A stretch of DNA of 64,000 bases from Maribacter orientalis (GCF_900109345.1 NZ_FNZN01000003.1:310001-374000), one strand, 5' to 3'. Counted from the stretch's first letter, positions 51,983 to 61,615 are shown. Notes: generated by a model from the letters alone, not told the origin. Numbers and translations are program-made.

Positions 51983-52162
51983 CTAAACTGCTTTCTTGTA
52001 GCTAGATGTAAGTAAATCTAAAGGATAGATTACAGAAGTATGTTGATTGGATAATTCTTGAGAAGATTGTTTCGATTTTTGTGAAACACTTAACAAGCTA
52101 ACTACAACCATCGCTATATTAATACCTACTAAAACTAAAAAAATTGTAAGAAATGTCATCAT
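51983..52162 (-). CDS. Small membrane protein upstream of crcB
   Basis: A 59-residue frame with ATG start (MMTFLTIFLVLVGINIAMVV...), one N-terminal membrane helix and a polar Ser/Gln-rich tail ending SSYKKAV. It is 18 bp before crcB on the same strand, so the two are probably co-transcribed. I recall similar short proteins in Flavobacteriaceae, but no function. Confidence 0.55.
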   Translation of the reverse strand: MMTFLTIFLVLVGINIAMVVVSLLSVSQKSKQSSQELSNQHTSVIYPLDLLTSSYKKAV

Positions 52163-52279
52163 AATTAATTGCCATGTATAGATGAATAACGCAAAATTAC
52201 GTTATTTGGTATATTATACGAGCAAAAAGGCTATTTTGTTGTAAAAATGTTAATTTTTGTGGTGTAGGTAAAATATTAA

Positions 52280-52468
52280 CTACTCTTTTAGTAAATACTT
52301 GATGCAAAGCAGTGAGACTAAGAATAATACAAAGAATAAGCCAATCCATTTAATACCTTTGTAGTTCTTTTGGTGTAGTTTAAAGTCTTTTTTATAAGAA
52401 ATGATAATTACAATGGCGAAAACCAATGCGAATCCTATGGCAAAAATGATTTGTCCTGTGCTAAACAT
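52280..52468 (-). CDS. Small two-helix membrane protein
   Basis: A 62-residue protein with two membrane helices (IIFAIGFALVFAIVIIISY and WIGLFFVLFLVSLLCIKYL) joined by a basic loop (KKDFKLHQKNYKG). No function is known; its pattern is common in flavobacterial genomes. It is divergent from the MazG-like gene. Confidence 0.65.
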   Translation of the reverse strand: MFSTGQIIFAIGFALVFAIVIIISYKKDFKLHQKNYKGIKWIGLFFVLFLVSLLCIKYLLKE

Positions 52469-52513
52469 ATTTCCTATTTTTACGCAAAGCTAACGGAAAA
52501 CAGTAAAATAAAG

Positions 52514-52900
52514 ATGAAAAACAAAATCAAAGCGGTCAAAGAATTTCATAATTCTTTTGGTCTAGGTGTTTCAGAGGATATGATAGCAGACTTGGGGGAA
52601 GCAAAGAATATGTTGCGTTTTAACCTTATGGATGAAGAAAATAAGGAATATTTAGAAGCCGCTCAGAATAATGACCTTGTTGAAGTAGCAGATGCCCTAG
52701 GTGATATGTTGTATATTTTATGTGGCACCATTTTAGAACACGGTATGCAATATAAAATAGAGGAAGTGTTTAATGAGATACAGAGAAGTAATATGAGCAA
52801 ATTAGGAGAAGATGGTAAACCTATATATAGAGAAGATGGTAAAGTGCTTAAAGGTCCAAATTATTTTAAACCAAATATTGAGATAATTCTTGATAAATAA
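52514..52900 (+). CDS. MazG-like nucleoside triphosphate pyrophosphohydrolase
   Basis: About 128 residues from the ATG of MKNKIKAVKEFHNSF; a frame 21 codons longer has no support. It is an all-alpha NTP-PPase with the acidic EENKEYLEA and EVADALGDMLYILCGT motifs that bind Mg2+, and the C-terminal MSKLGEDGKPIYREDGKVL segment seen in phage and Bacteroidota members. It should hydrolyse (d)NTPs or a phosphoribosyl nucleotide; the exact substrate is unknown. Confidence 0.85.
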   Translation: MKNKIKAVKEFHNSFGLGVSEDMIADLGEAKNMLRFNLMDEENKEYLEAAQNNDLVEVADALGDMLYILCGTILEHGMQYKIEEVFNEIQRSNMSKLGEDGKPIYREDGKVLKGPNYFKPNIEIILDK

Positions 52901-52924
52901 AAAGGGGCCAATCGGCCCCTTTTT
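52900..52924. terminator. Bidirectional terminator
   Basis: AAAGGGGCC-AATC-GGCCCCTTTTT, between the convergent pyrophosphohydrolase and ilvE genes. Confidence 0.8.
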
Positions 52925-53995
52925 CTATTTTTCAACTTTAAATCGCCAGCCAAATTTGTCTTCCGATTTATTGTATTGAATATCTGTAATGGTCTTTTTT
53001 AAAGATTGAGCAAAACTGTTTTCTAATTCTGGTAATTCATAATCTGTATCTCTGTAACCAAATCCAGAAATTGGTGAAATAACTGCCGCAGTACCTGCCC
53101 CGAACATTTCTTTTAATGAACCGTCCTTGGCTGCTTCTACCACTTCTTTTACTGTTATTTTTCGAACTTCAGTTTTTATACCTTGGTCTTTTGCGATGTC
53201 TAATATGCTTTTTCTTGTAATACCATCAAGTATACGGTCACTTGTAGGGCCTGTTAATAAGGTGTCATTAATTCTTATGAATATATTCATGGCACCGGCC
53301 TCTTCAATAAATTCATGATTGGTGTCATCGGTCCAAATAACTTGGTTGTATCCTTTTTTAACAGCCAATTGGGTAGGGTAAAATTGACCTGCATAATTGC
53401 CGCCAGTTTTAGCAAAACCAACACCACCGTTTGCTGATCTAGAATACCGTTCTTCGATAAGTACTTTTACCTTACCTGAAAAATACGCCCCAGATGGTGC
53501 GCACGCTATTATGAATTTATATTCATCGGCTGGTGATGCATGAAATCCGTTTCCGGAAGCAAAAATAAATGGTCGTATGTATAAAGAACTACCTTCCTTT
53601 GTTGGTATAAAAGCCTTATCAAGATTAAGAAGGGTGGTAAGCCCATCCATAAAATATTCTTGTGGAAGTTGTGGTATACACATTCTATCCGCTGAAATAT
53701 TAAAACGCTTAAAATTTTCTAAAGGTCTAAATAAAAATACATCATCATTTTTATCTTTATAAGCTTTCATTCCTTCAAATATTGATTGCCCATAATGAAA
53801 AATCTTAGAAGATGGGTCTAGCACTATTGGTTGGTAGGGTACTATTTTAGGAATTTCCCATGCGCCATTCTTGTACGTACAGACTAACATATGGTCTGTG
53901 AATACTGAGCCAAAAGCTAGATTATCAAAATCTACTTGGTCAATTTTAGAAGTTTTTACTTTTTCTACAGTGATATCTTTAGTTTCAATACTCAT
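52925..53995 (-). CDS. ilvE: Branched-chain amino acid aminotransferase
   Basis: A 356-residue fold-type IV PLP enzyme. GQSIFEGMKAYK, SLYIRPFIFASG, NGGVGFAKTGGNYAGQFYP with its Lys, EEAGAMNIFI and LLTGPTSDRILDGITRKSIL are the expected class II BCAT blocks. It interconverts Leu, Ile and Val with their keto acids. The full family length is present. Confidence 0.96.
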   Translation of the reverse strand: MSIETKDITVEKVKTSKIDQVDFDNLAFGSVFTDHMLVCTYKNGAWEIPKIVPYQPIVLDPSSKIFHYGQSIFEGMKAYKDKNDDVFLFRPLENFKRFNISADRMCIPQLPQEYFMDGLTTLLNLDKAFIPTKEGSSLYIRPFIFASGNGFHASPADEYKFIIACAPSGAYFSGKVKVLIEERYSRSANGGVGFAKTGGNYAGQFYPTQLAVKKGYNQVIWTDDTNHEFIEEAGAMNIFIRINDTLLTGPTSDRILDGITRKSILDIAKDQGIKTEVRKITVKEVVEAAKDGSLKEMFGAGTAAVISPISGFGYRDTDYELPELENSFAQSLKKTITDIQYNKSEDKFGWRFKVEK

Positions 53996-54103
53996 GAAAT
54001 ACGTAACTTTAATTGATTAAAATTAAACAAATATCCCTACCAGCACTTCTTTTTTAGATTAAAATTGACCAGTTTTGTAGGTAATTCATCATTTTTAAGA
54101 TTT

Positions 54104-54601
54104 ATGAAAGGATTTAACATTTTACTTGTGTTTTTATTTGGATTTTTTTCATGCTTTGCTCAGAAAGATTCTAAGACGTTACCTTCAAAAGAAACAAATT
54201 CTGGTGTTTATTATGGAGAAGAGTTTGCTTTGGATGCTGTTGATCAACAGAAGGAAGTTTGGCAGAAATTTACCTCTATGGTAAATTCAGATTCTTTACA
54301 TGTGCAATTTAAAGCTAAGGTTAAGGAAGTTTGCAAAGTAAAAGGATGTTGGATGGTTGTAGAATTGCCTGAAGGCGAGCAAGCAATGGTTCGTTTTAAA
54401 GATTACGGTTTTTTCATGCCTTTAGATATTACTGAGAAAGAAGTCGTATTAAATGGTTTGGCATTTGTGGAAGAAATGAGTGTTGAAGACCAAAAACATT
54501 ATGCAATAGATGCAGGAAAGTCTACCGATGAAATTGCTAAAATGGTAACTCCAAAAAGAACATTTAGTTTTGAAGCTTCAGGAGTGTTAGTTCCAAATTA
54601 A
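54104..54601 (+). CDS. DUF4920 exported protein
   Basis: About 165 residues from the ATG of MKGFNILLVFLF; signal peptide or lipoprotein signal (GFFSCFAQ). The core VCKVKGCWMVVELPEGEQAM and RFKDYGFFMPLDI are those of DUF4920, with two Cys in the CxxxGC pattern. Probably periplasmic; function unknown. mnmD follows at once. Confidence 0.85.
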   Translation: MKGFNILLVFLFGFFSCFAQKDSKTLPSKETNSGVYYGEEFALDAVDQQKEVWQKFTSMVNSDSLHVQFKAKVKEVCKVKGCWMVVELPEGEQAMVRFKDYGFFMPLDITEKEVVLNGLAFVEEMSVEDQKHYAIDAGKSTDEIAKMVTPKRTFSFEASGVLVPN

Positions 54602-54602
54602 T

Positions 54603-55265
54603 TTGAAAAGAGAAATAATTACTACAGGTGATGGTTCTAAGACCATTCAGATAATGGATTGGCAAGAGCAATACCATTCTAAACATGGGGCTATTCAAGA
54701 GGCTTATCATGTATTTATTCATTCAGGATTAGATTTGTTCAAGAATCAAAATTTACATATTCTTGAAATCGGTTTTGGTACAGGGCTTAACGCTTTCATT
54801 ACATTGGTTGAGTCTGAGAAACGAAATTTGAAAATTAATTATACTGGCGTAGAGGCGTTTCCGGTTTCTGGGGAAGAGCTTGATCAATTGAACTATCCTG
54901 AGGAATTAAATTCTGTTTTACGAAAAAATGACTTTAATTTAATGCATTCTTCTCTATGGCAAGAAGATATTGAAATCAGTTCTGAATTCATTCTTAGAAA
55001 AGAACAGAAAGATTTTAAGGATATCGATATGATAGAAACGGTCGACCTTATTTACTTCGATGCATTTGGTGCCCGTGTTCAACCAGAATTGTGGACCGTT
55101 GAGATATTTGAAATTATGTTTAGGGCTATGAAATCAGGTGGTTATTTGGTTACTTATGCAGCTAAAGGTAGTGTTAGGCGTGCCATGCTAGAGGTTGGGT
55201 TTATTGTTGAGCGATTGCCAGGCCCACCGGGTAAACGAGAAATGTTGAGGGCAAGAAAAAAATAG
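54603..55265 (+). CDS. mnmD: tRNA 5-methylaminomethyl-2-thiouridine methyltransferase (stand-alone MnmD)
   Basis: A 220-residue SAM methyltransferase with TTG start one base after the preceding stop. Motif I LEIGFGTGLNAFITL, TGVEAFPVSGEEL, DLIYFDAFGARVQPELWT and the C-terminal GFIVERLPGPPGKREMLRA are typical of DUF752/MnmD. It completes mnm5s2U34 in tRNAs; in this phylum the MnmC oxidase half is absent. Confidence 0.9.
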   Translation: MKREIITTGDGSKTIQIMDWQEQYHSKHGAIQEAYHVFIHSGLDLFKNQNLHILEIGFGTGLNAFITLVESEKRNLKINYTGVEAFPVSGEELDQLNYPEELNSVLRKNDFNLMHSSLWQEDIEISSEFILRKEQKDFKDIDMIETVDLIYFDAFGARVQPELWTVEIFEIMFRAMKSGGYLVTYAAKGSVRRAMLEVGFIVERLPGPPGKREMLRARKK

Positions 55266-55385
55266 CTTAAATACTTTTTTTAATTTCAAGAAAGTTCAAA
55301 GTATTAAAAATCAATACGTTTGGTACAATGTTAAATTGAAATTAAATAGTATATCAAGAATCACCAAAAGCAATACCTTTAAACT

Positions 55386-56348
55386 ATGAAAGTATTGATA
55401 ACAGGTGCGACAGGGTTAGTAGGTAGCGAGTTGGTATCTCAATGCCATGAAAAAGGATATGACGTTAACTACCTAACAACCAGTAAAGAAAAGATTGTTT
55501 CAGACCTAAATTATCATGGTTATTTCTGGAACCCAACTACAGAAGAGATTGACCAAAATTGCCTAAATGGCGTTTCTATCATTATAAATTTGGCAGGTTC
55601 TAGTATATCTAAACGATGGACGAAGCAGTATAGGCAAGAAATAATTGACAGTAGGGTAAATTCGTTAGAATTACTTAAAAATACACTTCTTAAAACTGAA
55701 AACCATTCAGTTAAATCAATAATTTCTGCATCAGCGATTGGTATTTATCCAGATTCTTTAAGTAATTATTACACAGAAGACGAAGAAGAAGTAGATGATA
55801 GCTTCTTGGGTGAAGTAGTAGATGTTTGGGAAAATAAAATTGATGAATTCGAAACTTTAGGTGTAAAGGTTGCGAAGGTGAGAATAGGTTTGGTGATGTC
55901 TAATGATGGCGGTGCTTTGCCAGAAATAGCAAAGCCCGTAAAATACTATGTTGGTGCAGCTTTTGGAACTGGTGAACAATGGCAATCGTGGATTCATATT
56001 TCAGATTTGGCGGGTATATTTTTGCATATTGCATCGCATCAACTAGAAGGTGTTTATAATGGGGTAGCTCCAAATCCTGTGACCAATTTAAAATTGGTAA
56101 AGGAGATTGCCAAGGTTTTGAACAAACCATTGTTCTTGCCAAATATTCCGAAATTCGTAATGCACACTATTCTTGGTGAAATGGCATATATTTTATTCGC
56201 AAGCCAACGAGTCAGTAGCAAGAAGATTGAAGGAGAAGGTTTTGTTTTTCATTATGCTAATATTTGTCAAGCGCTTGGGGCTATTTATGATAATGAAGGT
56301 GAATGTGAAGATAAAAAAACTAAAATAACAAAAGAGTTCGTGTCTTAA
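55386..56348 (+). CDS. TIGR01777-family epimerase-like protein
   Basis: A 320-residue extended-SDR protein with the cofactor motif ITGATGLVGSELV, INLAGSSISKRWTKQY, SASAIGIYPDS and a C-terminal domain (VSSKKIEGEGFVFHYA) characteristic of the TIGR01777/SDR39U1 group. It is probably NADP(H)-dependent; the substrate is unknown in bacteria. A terminator follows. Confidence 0.9.
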   Translation: MKVLITGATGLVGSELVSQCHEKGYDVNYLTTSKEKIVSDLNYHGYFWNPTTEEIDQNCLNGVSIIINLAGSSISKRWTKQYRQEIIDSRVNSLELLKNTLLKTENHSVKSIISASAIGIYPDSLSNYYTEDEEEVDDSFLGEVVDVWENKIDEFETLGVKVAKVRIGLVMSNDGGALPEIAKPVKYYVGAAFGTGEQWQSWIHISDLAGIFLHIASHQLEGVYNGVAPNPVTNLKLVKEIAKVLNKPLFLPNIPKFVMHTILGEMAYILFASQRVSSKKIEGEGFVFHYANICQALGAIYDNEGECEDKKTKITKEFVS

Positions 56349-56376
56349 ATAGCCAACTATTTAAAACGAAAATTAT

Positions 56377-56405
56377 AAATCCGCTATTTGGCGGATTTTT
56401 TTTAA
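56377..56405 (+). terminator. Terminator
   Basis: AAATCCGC-TATTT-GCGGATTT stem followed by eight or nine Ts, after the epimerase-like gene. Confidence 0.8.
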
Positions 56406-56419
56406 ACTTTTGTGACATT

Positions 56420-56451
56420 TTGACATTTTTAAAGAATTGGCAGTACTTTTG
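56420..56451 (+). promoter_or_regulatory. Promoter of grpE-dnaJ
   Basis: TTG at 56420-56422 and the perfect -7 element TACTTTTG at 56444-56451 are 21 bp apart, the standard Bacteroidota housekeeping layout; predicted start near 56458, leader about 29 nt. The same DNA also contains TGGCAG-N5-TTGC (56438-56452), matching a sigma-54 pattern, probably by chance. Confidence 0.6.
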
Positions 56452-56486
56452 CCTGCTTTTAAACAGCGATTAAATTAGAATAAGTT

Positions 56487-57044
56487 ATGAGTGATAAAGA
56501 AAACACATTCGATGATGAATTTTTGGAAAATGAGCTTTTAGAGGACGAAACTCAAGAAGAAAAGCAAGATAATGAGATTGAAGGTGAAGAGCTATCTGAA
56601 GAGGAGAAGCTAAGAGAAGAATTAGCGAAAGAAAAAGATAAATTTTTAAGATTATTTGCAGAATTTGAAAACTACAAAAGACGTACTTCTAAAGAACGTA
56701 TGGAGTTGTTTAAGACTGCCGGTCAAGAGGTAATCGTTTCATTATTGCCAGTTTTAGATGATTTTGATAGAGCGATTAAAGAATTGGCTAAGACAGATGA
56801 TATGGAGGTTTTCAAGGGTATTGAATTAATAAATGTAAAGTTGAATGAGACTTTGAAGTCAAAAGGGCTGGAGATTCTAGAAGTTAGGGCCGGTGATGTT
56901 TTTAATGCGGATATTCACGAAGCAATTACTCAAATACCTGCTCCAGATAAAAAGATGAAAGGTAAGGTTATAGACGTCATCGAAAAGGGATTTAAATTAG
57001 GTGATCGTATTATTAGGCATCCAAAAGTTGTAGTAGGAAATTAA
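56487..57044 (+). CDS. grpE: Nucleotide exchange factor GrpE
   Basis: A 185-residue GrpE. The very acidic N-terminus (DEFLENELLEDETQEEKQDN) leads into the long coiled coil (EKLREELAKEKDKFLRLFAE) and the signature FENYKRRTSKERMELFKTAG, then the beta wing ending KVIDVIEKGFKLGDRIIRHP. It exchanges ADP on DnaK. dnaJ starts nine bases downstream; dnaK is not here. Confidence 0.96.
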   Translation: MSDKENTFDDEFLENELLEDETQEEKQDNEIEGEELSEEEKLREELAKEKDKFLRLFAEFENYKRRTSKERMELFKTAGQEVIVSLLPVLDDFDRAIKELAKTDDMEVFKGIELINVKLNETLKSKGLEILEVRAGDVFNADIHEAITQIPAPDKKMKGKVIDVIEKGFKLGDRIIRHPKVVVGN

Positions 57045-57053
57045 AAAGTTGGA

Positions 57054-58172
57054 ATGAAGGAAGATTATTACGAGGTTTTAGGCATCAGTAAAAGTGCATC
57101 TGCTGCAGAAATAAAAAAAGCATATCGAAAAAAGGCATTAAAATATCACCCTGATAAAAATCCGGGGGATAGTTCTGCTGAGGAGTTGTTCAAAAAATCT
57201 GCGGAAGCATATGAAGTATTGAGTGACGCAGATAAGAAAGCGCGTTATGATCAATTCGGTCATGCTGCATTCGAAGGTGGCTCAGGCGGCTTCGGTGGTG
57301 GCGGTATGAATATGGATGATATTTTCAGCCAATTCGGTGATATTTTTGGTGGCGCATTTGGTGGCGGCGGTTTTGGTGGCTTTGGCGGTGGCGGCGGTCA
57401 AAGAAGAGTAAAAGGTAGCAACCTAAGAATTAGGGTTACATTGACTCTAGAGGAAATAGCCAACGGTGTTGAGAAGAAAGTTAAAGTAAGAAGAAAGGTT
57501 CAAGCTGAAGGTGTTACTTATAAAACTTGTAGCACTTGTGGTGGTAGGGGTCAAGTGACAAAAATTCAGAATACCATATTAGGTAGAATGCAAACTGCTG
57601 CAGTTTGTACTTCTTGTGGAGGTAGCGGTCAGATTTTAGACGGTAAGCCTGGTGATGCGGATGCACAGGGACTTAAAGTAGTAGAAGAGACTGTCTCGAT
57701 AAATATACCCGCAGGTGTTGAAGAAGGCATGCAATTAAAAGTACCAAATAAAGGTAACGATGCTCCTGGAAACGGAATTCCTGGTGATTTGTTAGTTGCT
57801 ATTGAAACGCAAGAACATAGTACTTTAAAAAGAGAAGGTGATAATTTACACTATGATCTTTATGTAAGTATTTCTGAAGCTGTATTGGGTACTTCAAAAG
57901 AAATTGATTCAGTTGGTGGTAAGGTGCGTATAAAATTGGAGCCTGGTATTCAATCAGGTAAAATATTAAGACTACGTGGAAAAGGAATAACCAGTTTAAA
58001 TGGTTATGGTGCTGGTGATATATTGGTACATGTTAATGTTTGGACACCAAAAGAGTTGAACAAAGAGCAAAGGGAATTTTTTGAAAAAATGCAAGGCAAT
58101 GACAATTTTGAGCCCAAACCTGAGAAATCAGACAAGTCATTTTTTGAAAAAGTAAAAGATATGTTCTCTTAA
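57054..58172 (+). CDS. dnaJ: Chaperone DnaJ with a shortened zinc finger
   Basis: A 372-residue DnaJ: J domain with HPD in KYHPDKNPG, Gly/Phe-rich linker (about 75-120), Cys-rich region and two substrate domains. The Cys-rich region has only two CxxCxGxG motifs (CSTCGGRG and CTSCGGSG), where the canonical type I DnaJ has four, so only one zinc site can form. The rest ([20 protein letters not shown] to [18 protein letters not shown]) is ordinary. It is co-transcribed with grpE. Confidence 0.95.
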   Translation: MKEDYYEVLGISKSASAAEIKKAYRKKALKYHPDKNPGDSSAEELFKKSAEAYEVLSDADKKARYDQFGHAAFEGGSGGFGGGGMNMDDIFSQFGDIFGGAFGGGGFGGFGGGGGQRRVKGSNLRIRVTLTLEEIANGVEKKVKVRRKVQAEGVTYKTCSTCGGRGQVTKIQNTILGRMQTAAVCTSCGGSGQILDGKPGDADAQGLKVVEETVSINIPAGVEEGMQLKVPNKGNDAPGNGIPGDLLVAIETQEHSTLKREGDNLHYDLYVSISEAVLGTSKEIDSVGGKVRIKLEPGIQSGKILRLRGKGITSLNGYGAGDILVHVNVWTPKELNKEQREFFEKMQGNDNFEPKPEKSDKSFFEKVKDMFS

Positions 58173-58262
58173 TGTCAAAATCTTTGGTTTTTAAATAAAA
58201 AACGTATATTTGAGATAATATTGGGCAACCAATATTAATTTTCTTTTTCATAGCAATTTTTT

Positions 58263-58295
58263 CCCATCCTTAATTTATTAAGGGTGGGTTTTGCT
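58263..58295 (+). terminator. Terminator downstream of dnaJ
   Basis: CCCATCCTTAA pairs with TTAAGGGTGGG (one G-T pair), followed by TTTTGCTTTTT. Confidence 0.65.
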
Positions 58296-58386
58296 TTTTA
58301 GGCCAATGCCGAACGTTAAATTTATTGATGAAATAGCGTATTCCATAAAGGAATCATAAAGAATGTAGCTAGTCAAAACAATTCAA

Positions 58387-58394
58387 TATCTTTG
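58387..58394 (+). promoter_or_regulatory. Likely -7 element of the ABC exporter operon
   Basis: TATCTTTG is a perfect TAnnTTTG, 15 bp before the ATG at 58409. Confidence 0.5.
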
Positions 58395-58408
58395 AATAAA
58401 TTGCGTAC

Positions 58409-59347
58409 ATGAATCATATTTTGGTAGCTAATGAGGTCACCAAACAATTTGGAAACCATACGGCTTTAAAGAACGTTTCCCTCGAAATTCCAAAAAACAG
58501 TATATATGGTTTACTAGGTCCTAATGGTGCTGGTAAAACAACATTAATTCGTATTATAAATCAAATTACTTTTCCAGATAAAGGTTCTGTATATTTTGAT
58601 GGTAAACTTCTAAAACCTGAACATATTTCTCAAATTGGTTATTTGCCAGAAGAACGCGGACTTTATAAAAGTATGAAGGTTGGCGAACAAGCTTTATATT
58701 TGGCACAGTTGAAAGGACTTTCAAAGGTTGAGGCAAAAAAACGTTTGAAATATTGGTTCGAAAAATTAGAAATTGGTGATTGGTGGAATAAGAAAATACA
58801 AGAGCTTTCTAAGGGTATGGCGCAAAAAATACAATTTGTGGTTACCGTTCTGCATGAGCCTAAACTTTTAATTTTCGATGAGCCTTTTAGTGGTTTTGAT
58901 CCTATAAACGCAAATCTTATAAAAGAACAAATATTAAGTTTAAAGGATAATGGTACATCCATAATATTTTCTACTCATAGAATGGAATCAGTAGAGGAAC
59001 TTTGTGAGTATATCGCTTTAATACATAAATCTGAAAAAATACTTGATGGTAAATTATCCGATATAAAAAAAGCCTACAAGAATAACATCTTTAAAGTAGG
59101 TTTAGAAACGGCTAATCAAGATGTATTGATAAGTGAAGTGAAAGATAAATTTCAACTTTTGTCACATGATTATGATATCACAGAAAAACAGTTGAATTTA
59201 ACTTTACAACTTCCTTCAAAAGAATCTAGAGCAATATTGGACTTTTTAAGCACTAGAGCCAATGTAAATGGCTTTGTTGAAACTATACCCTCTGCCAATG
59301 ATATTTTTATTAAGACTATTCAAAATAAGAATATAGCACATGAATAA
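58409..59347 (+). CDS. ABC transporter ATP-binding protein (NatA-like)
   Basis: A 312-residue ATPase: Walker A GLLGPNGAGKTTLI, signature LSKGMAQKIQF (LSxGx form), Walker B LLIFDEPFSGFDP, and the switch His in IIFSTHRMESVEEL. A C-terminal extension of about 90 residues, as in NatA/ABC-2 exporters, follows. It overlaps the permease gene by 8 bp. Confidence 0.93.
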   Translation: MNHILVANEVTKQFGNHTALKNVSLEIPKNSIYGLLGPNGAGKTTLIRIINQITFPDKGSVYFDGKLLKPEHISQIGYLPEERGLYKSMKVGEQALYLAQLKGLSKVEAKKRLKYWFEKLEIGDWWNKKIQELSKGMAQKIQFVVTVLHEPKLLIFDEPFSGFDPINANLIKEQILSLKDNGTSIIFSTHRMESVEELCEYIALIHKSEKILDGKLSDIKKAYKNNIFKVGLETANQDVLISEVKDKFQLLSHDYDITEKQLNLTLQLPSKESRAILDFLSTRANVNGFVETIPSANDIFIKTIQNKNIAHE

Positions 59348-60683
59348 GTTACCGTTAATCATCAAGAGAGAATATTTGGCAAAGGTGAGAAACAAGTCGT
59401 TTGTAATCATGACTTTTTTGAGCCCAATTCTAATGGTAGGCATGATTCTTTTAATTGCTTATTTAACGCAACTTAACGACAATGAAAAAAGGGTTATCGC
59501 CGTATTAAACGACAGTGGTTATTTTTCTAATGAGTTTATTGCTTCAGAGGCAACATCATATGTCAATTTTAAAGATTTAACCTTGGCAGAAGCTAAAGAT
59601 TCTACATTAAGCTTGGGTTATTATGGTCTAGTTTATTTACCAAGTGAGCCTAATTTGGAACAAGTTGCGCAGCGAGCTTTTTTTTATAGTAAAGAAGCGC
59701 CAAGCTCAACAGTATTAGACAAACTTGAAAATACCATTACGAGTAGATTACGACAAGAAAGATTGCGGGAACTTGGATTATCGCCGAAAGAATACGCTGA
59801 AATGGATCGTAGTTATAATATGAATATTGAAACTTTCGACGGACTTCAAAACATAAAAGGGATAAATGAAATAAAGGCTATCATAGGTGGAGCTTTTGGT
59901 TACCTAATAATGATGTTTATTATTATTTACGGCGGTTTCGTTATGCGAAGTGTAATAGAAGAGAAAACAAGTCGCATTATAGAGGTTATTATATCATCGG
60001 TAAAACCTTTTCACTTAATGATGGGTAAGATTATAGGCACATCGTTGGCTGGTATTACACAATTCGCAATTTGGATAGTATCTGGAGCTTTATTGTTATT
60101 TATTGGTTTAACTATTTTCGATATTGACCCCGCTAGTTTAACCAAAGGAGGAATGGCACCAGGAATGGAAGGTAATACAAGTGTAGATGTAGATGCTGTA
60201 ACTCAGAACATTCAATTGTATGCCCAAGAAATTTTTGAAATACCCATTTTTGCAATGTTGATTTTTTTCATCATATATTTTGTTTTGGGTTATTTGATTT
60301 ATAGTTCAATATATGCGGCAATCGGAGCTGCTGTTGATAATGAAACTGATACTCAACAATTTATATTTCCGGTTATTTTACCATTAATGTTAGCTATTTA
60401 CGTTGGCTTCTTTTCTGTATTCAGTAATCCTAATGGTCCTATAGCCGTTGCCTTTTCGCTATTTCCGTTAACATCACCTATTGTTATGTTAATGCGCTTA
60501 CCATGGGGTATTGGTGAAGGTGGTGTGCCGGTATGGCAATTGATAAGTTCTATTTTGATATTAATAGCTACTTTTATTGGTATTGTTTGGGTGGCAGCTA
60601 AAATTTATCGTGTCGGTATTCTTATGTACGGTAAAAAACCTAGTTATAAAGAATTGTACAAGTGGCTTAAATATTCATCATGA
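59340..60683 (+). CDS. ABC-2 type permease (NatB-like)
   Basis: A 447-residue membrane protein: one N-terminal helix (KSFVIMTFLSPILMVGMILLI), an extracytoplasmic domain (about 45-180), then five or six helices, including the VIEEKTSRIIEVIISSVKP motif of NatB/ABC-2 permeases. It forms the exporter with the ATPase encoded just upstream; sodium or a drug-like substrate is possible. It overlaps the MscS gene by 4 bp. Confidence 0.9.
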   Translation: MNKLPLIIKREYLAKVRNKSFVIMTFLSPILMVGMILLIAYLTQLNDNEKRVIAVLNDSGYFSNEFIASEATSYVNFKDLTLAEAKDSTLSLGYYGLVYLPSEPNLEQVAQRAFFYSKEAPSSTVLDKLENTITSRLRQERLRELGLSPKEYAEMDRSYNMNIETFDGLQNIKGINEIKAIIGGAFGYLIMMFIIIYGGFVMRSVIEEKTSRIIEVIISSVKPFHLMMGKIIGTSLAGITQFAIWIVSGALLLFIGLTIFDIDPASLTKGGMAPGMEGNTSVDVDAVTQNIQLYAQEIFEIPIFAMLIFFIIYFVLGYLIYSSIYAAIGAAVDNETDTQQFIFPVILPLMLAIYVGFFSVFSNPNGPIAVAFSLFPLTSPIVMLMRLPWGIGEGGVPVWQLISSILILIATFIGIVWVAAKIYRVGILMYGKKPSYKELYKWLKYSS

Positions 60684-61615
60684 TCCAAGAGAGTACAGAA
60701 AAGATTAAAGAAATAATTGAAGATGATGTCTGGGGAACTATTAAGAAATTTTTAGACCTAGGTTTTCAGTTTGGTGAAGGTGAAAAATCTATTCACATTA
60801 CCGTAGGTTTACTTCTGCTTCTAACATTGGCTTTTTTACTTACAAGTACAATTTTACAGGGCATAAGAAGGTTTTTCACCAGGAAAATGGAAGTGGATGA
60901 TAAATTGAAGTTTATTAGCATTTTCAAGTTTATTAAGTATCTAGTTTACGTTGTAGTAATACTATTTACTATGAGTGCTGCTGGTATTAATATTACCATT
61001 CTAATAACAGCATCTGCCGCTTTGTTTGTTGGTCTTGGTCTTGCATTACAAGAGATTTTTCAAGATATCATCGGTGGTATATTTATTATAGTTGATAAGT
61101 CTTTACGAGTTGGTGATATTGTAGAAATCGATAGTAAAGTCGGTAAGGTTTTCGAAATTAAATTACGTACAACGCGAGCAATTACTAGAGACGATAAGGT
61201 TATAATTATTCCTAATCATAAGTTTATTAGTGATATCGTTTATAATTATACCCAAAACCATAAAACAACAAGGGAGTCTATAAAATTAGGAGTGGCTTAT
61301 GGTAGTGATGTACAGCTCGTGACTAAAATATTATTAGACGTAATTAAGACACATAGAAATATATTAAAAAGTCCTAAACCTTTTGTGCTTTTTGAAGATT
61401 TTGGAGACTCGGCATTAATGTTTTCTTTGAATTTTTATATCACTGATAGTTTTTCAGATCCTAGAATAAAAAGTGAATTACGATACAAAATCGATGCAGA
61501 GTTTAGAAATAATAATGTTACGATACCTTTCCCTCAAAGAGATGTACATTTATTTCAACAGGCACCTTTTCAACATAGCGATGTTTCAAATGCAGGGAAT
61601 AATGAAAAAGGCTAA
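60680..61615 (+). CDS. MscS-family mechanosensitive channel
   Basis: A 311-residue small-conductance channel with three membrane helices; the pore helix reads ITASAALFVGLGLALQEIFQ, followed by GGIFIIVDKSLRVGDIVEID of the beta domain. It releases solutes on hypo-osmotic shock. The start overlaps the permease by 4 bp and the end overlaps the next gene by 14 bp, so four genes form one operon. Confidence 0.92.
   Translation: MIQESTEKIKEIIEDDVWGTIKKFLDLGFQFGEGEKSIHITVGLLLLLTLAFLLTSTILQGIRRFFTRKMEVDDKLKFISIFKFIKYLVYVVVILFTMSAAGINITILITASAALFVGLGLALQEIFQDIIGGIFIIVDKSLRVGDIVEIDSKVGKVFEIKLRTTRAITRDDKVIIIPNHKFISDIVYNYTQNHKTTRESIKLGVAYGSDVQLVTKILLDVIKTHRNILKSPKPFVLFEDFGDSALMFSLNFYITDSFSDPRIKSELRYKIDAEFRNNNVTIPFPQRDVHLFQQAPFQHSDVSNAGNNEKG

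Noticed and set aside
56437-56453. Sigma-54 promoter (TGGCAG-N5-TTGC) before grpE
   Set aside because: The same bases form a perfect Bacteroidota -7 element (TACTTTTG) with TTG 21 bp upstream and correct distance to the ATG, which is the simpler explanation for a heat-shock chaperone operon.
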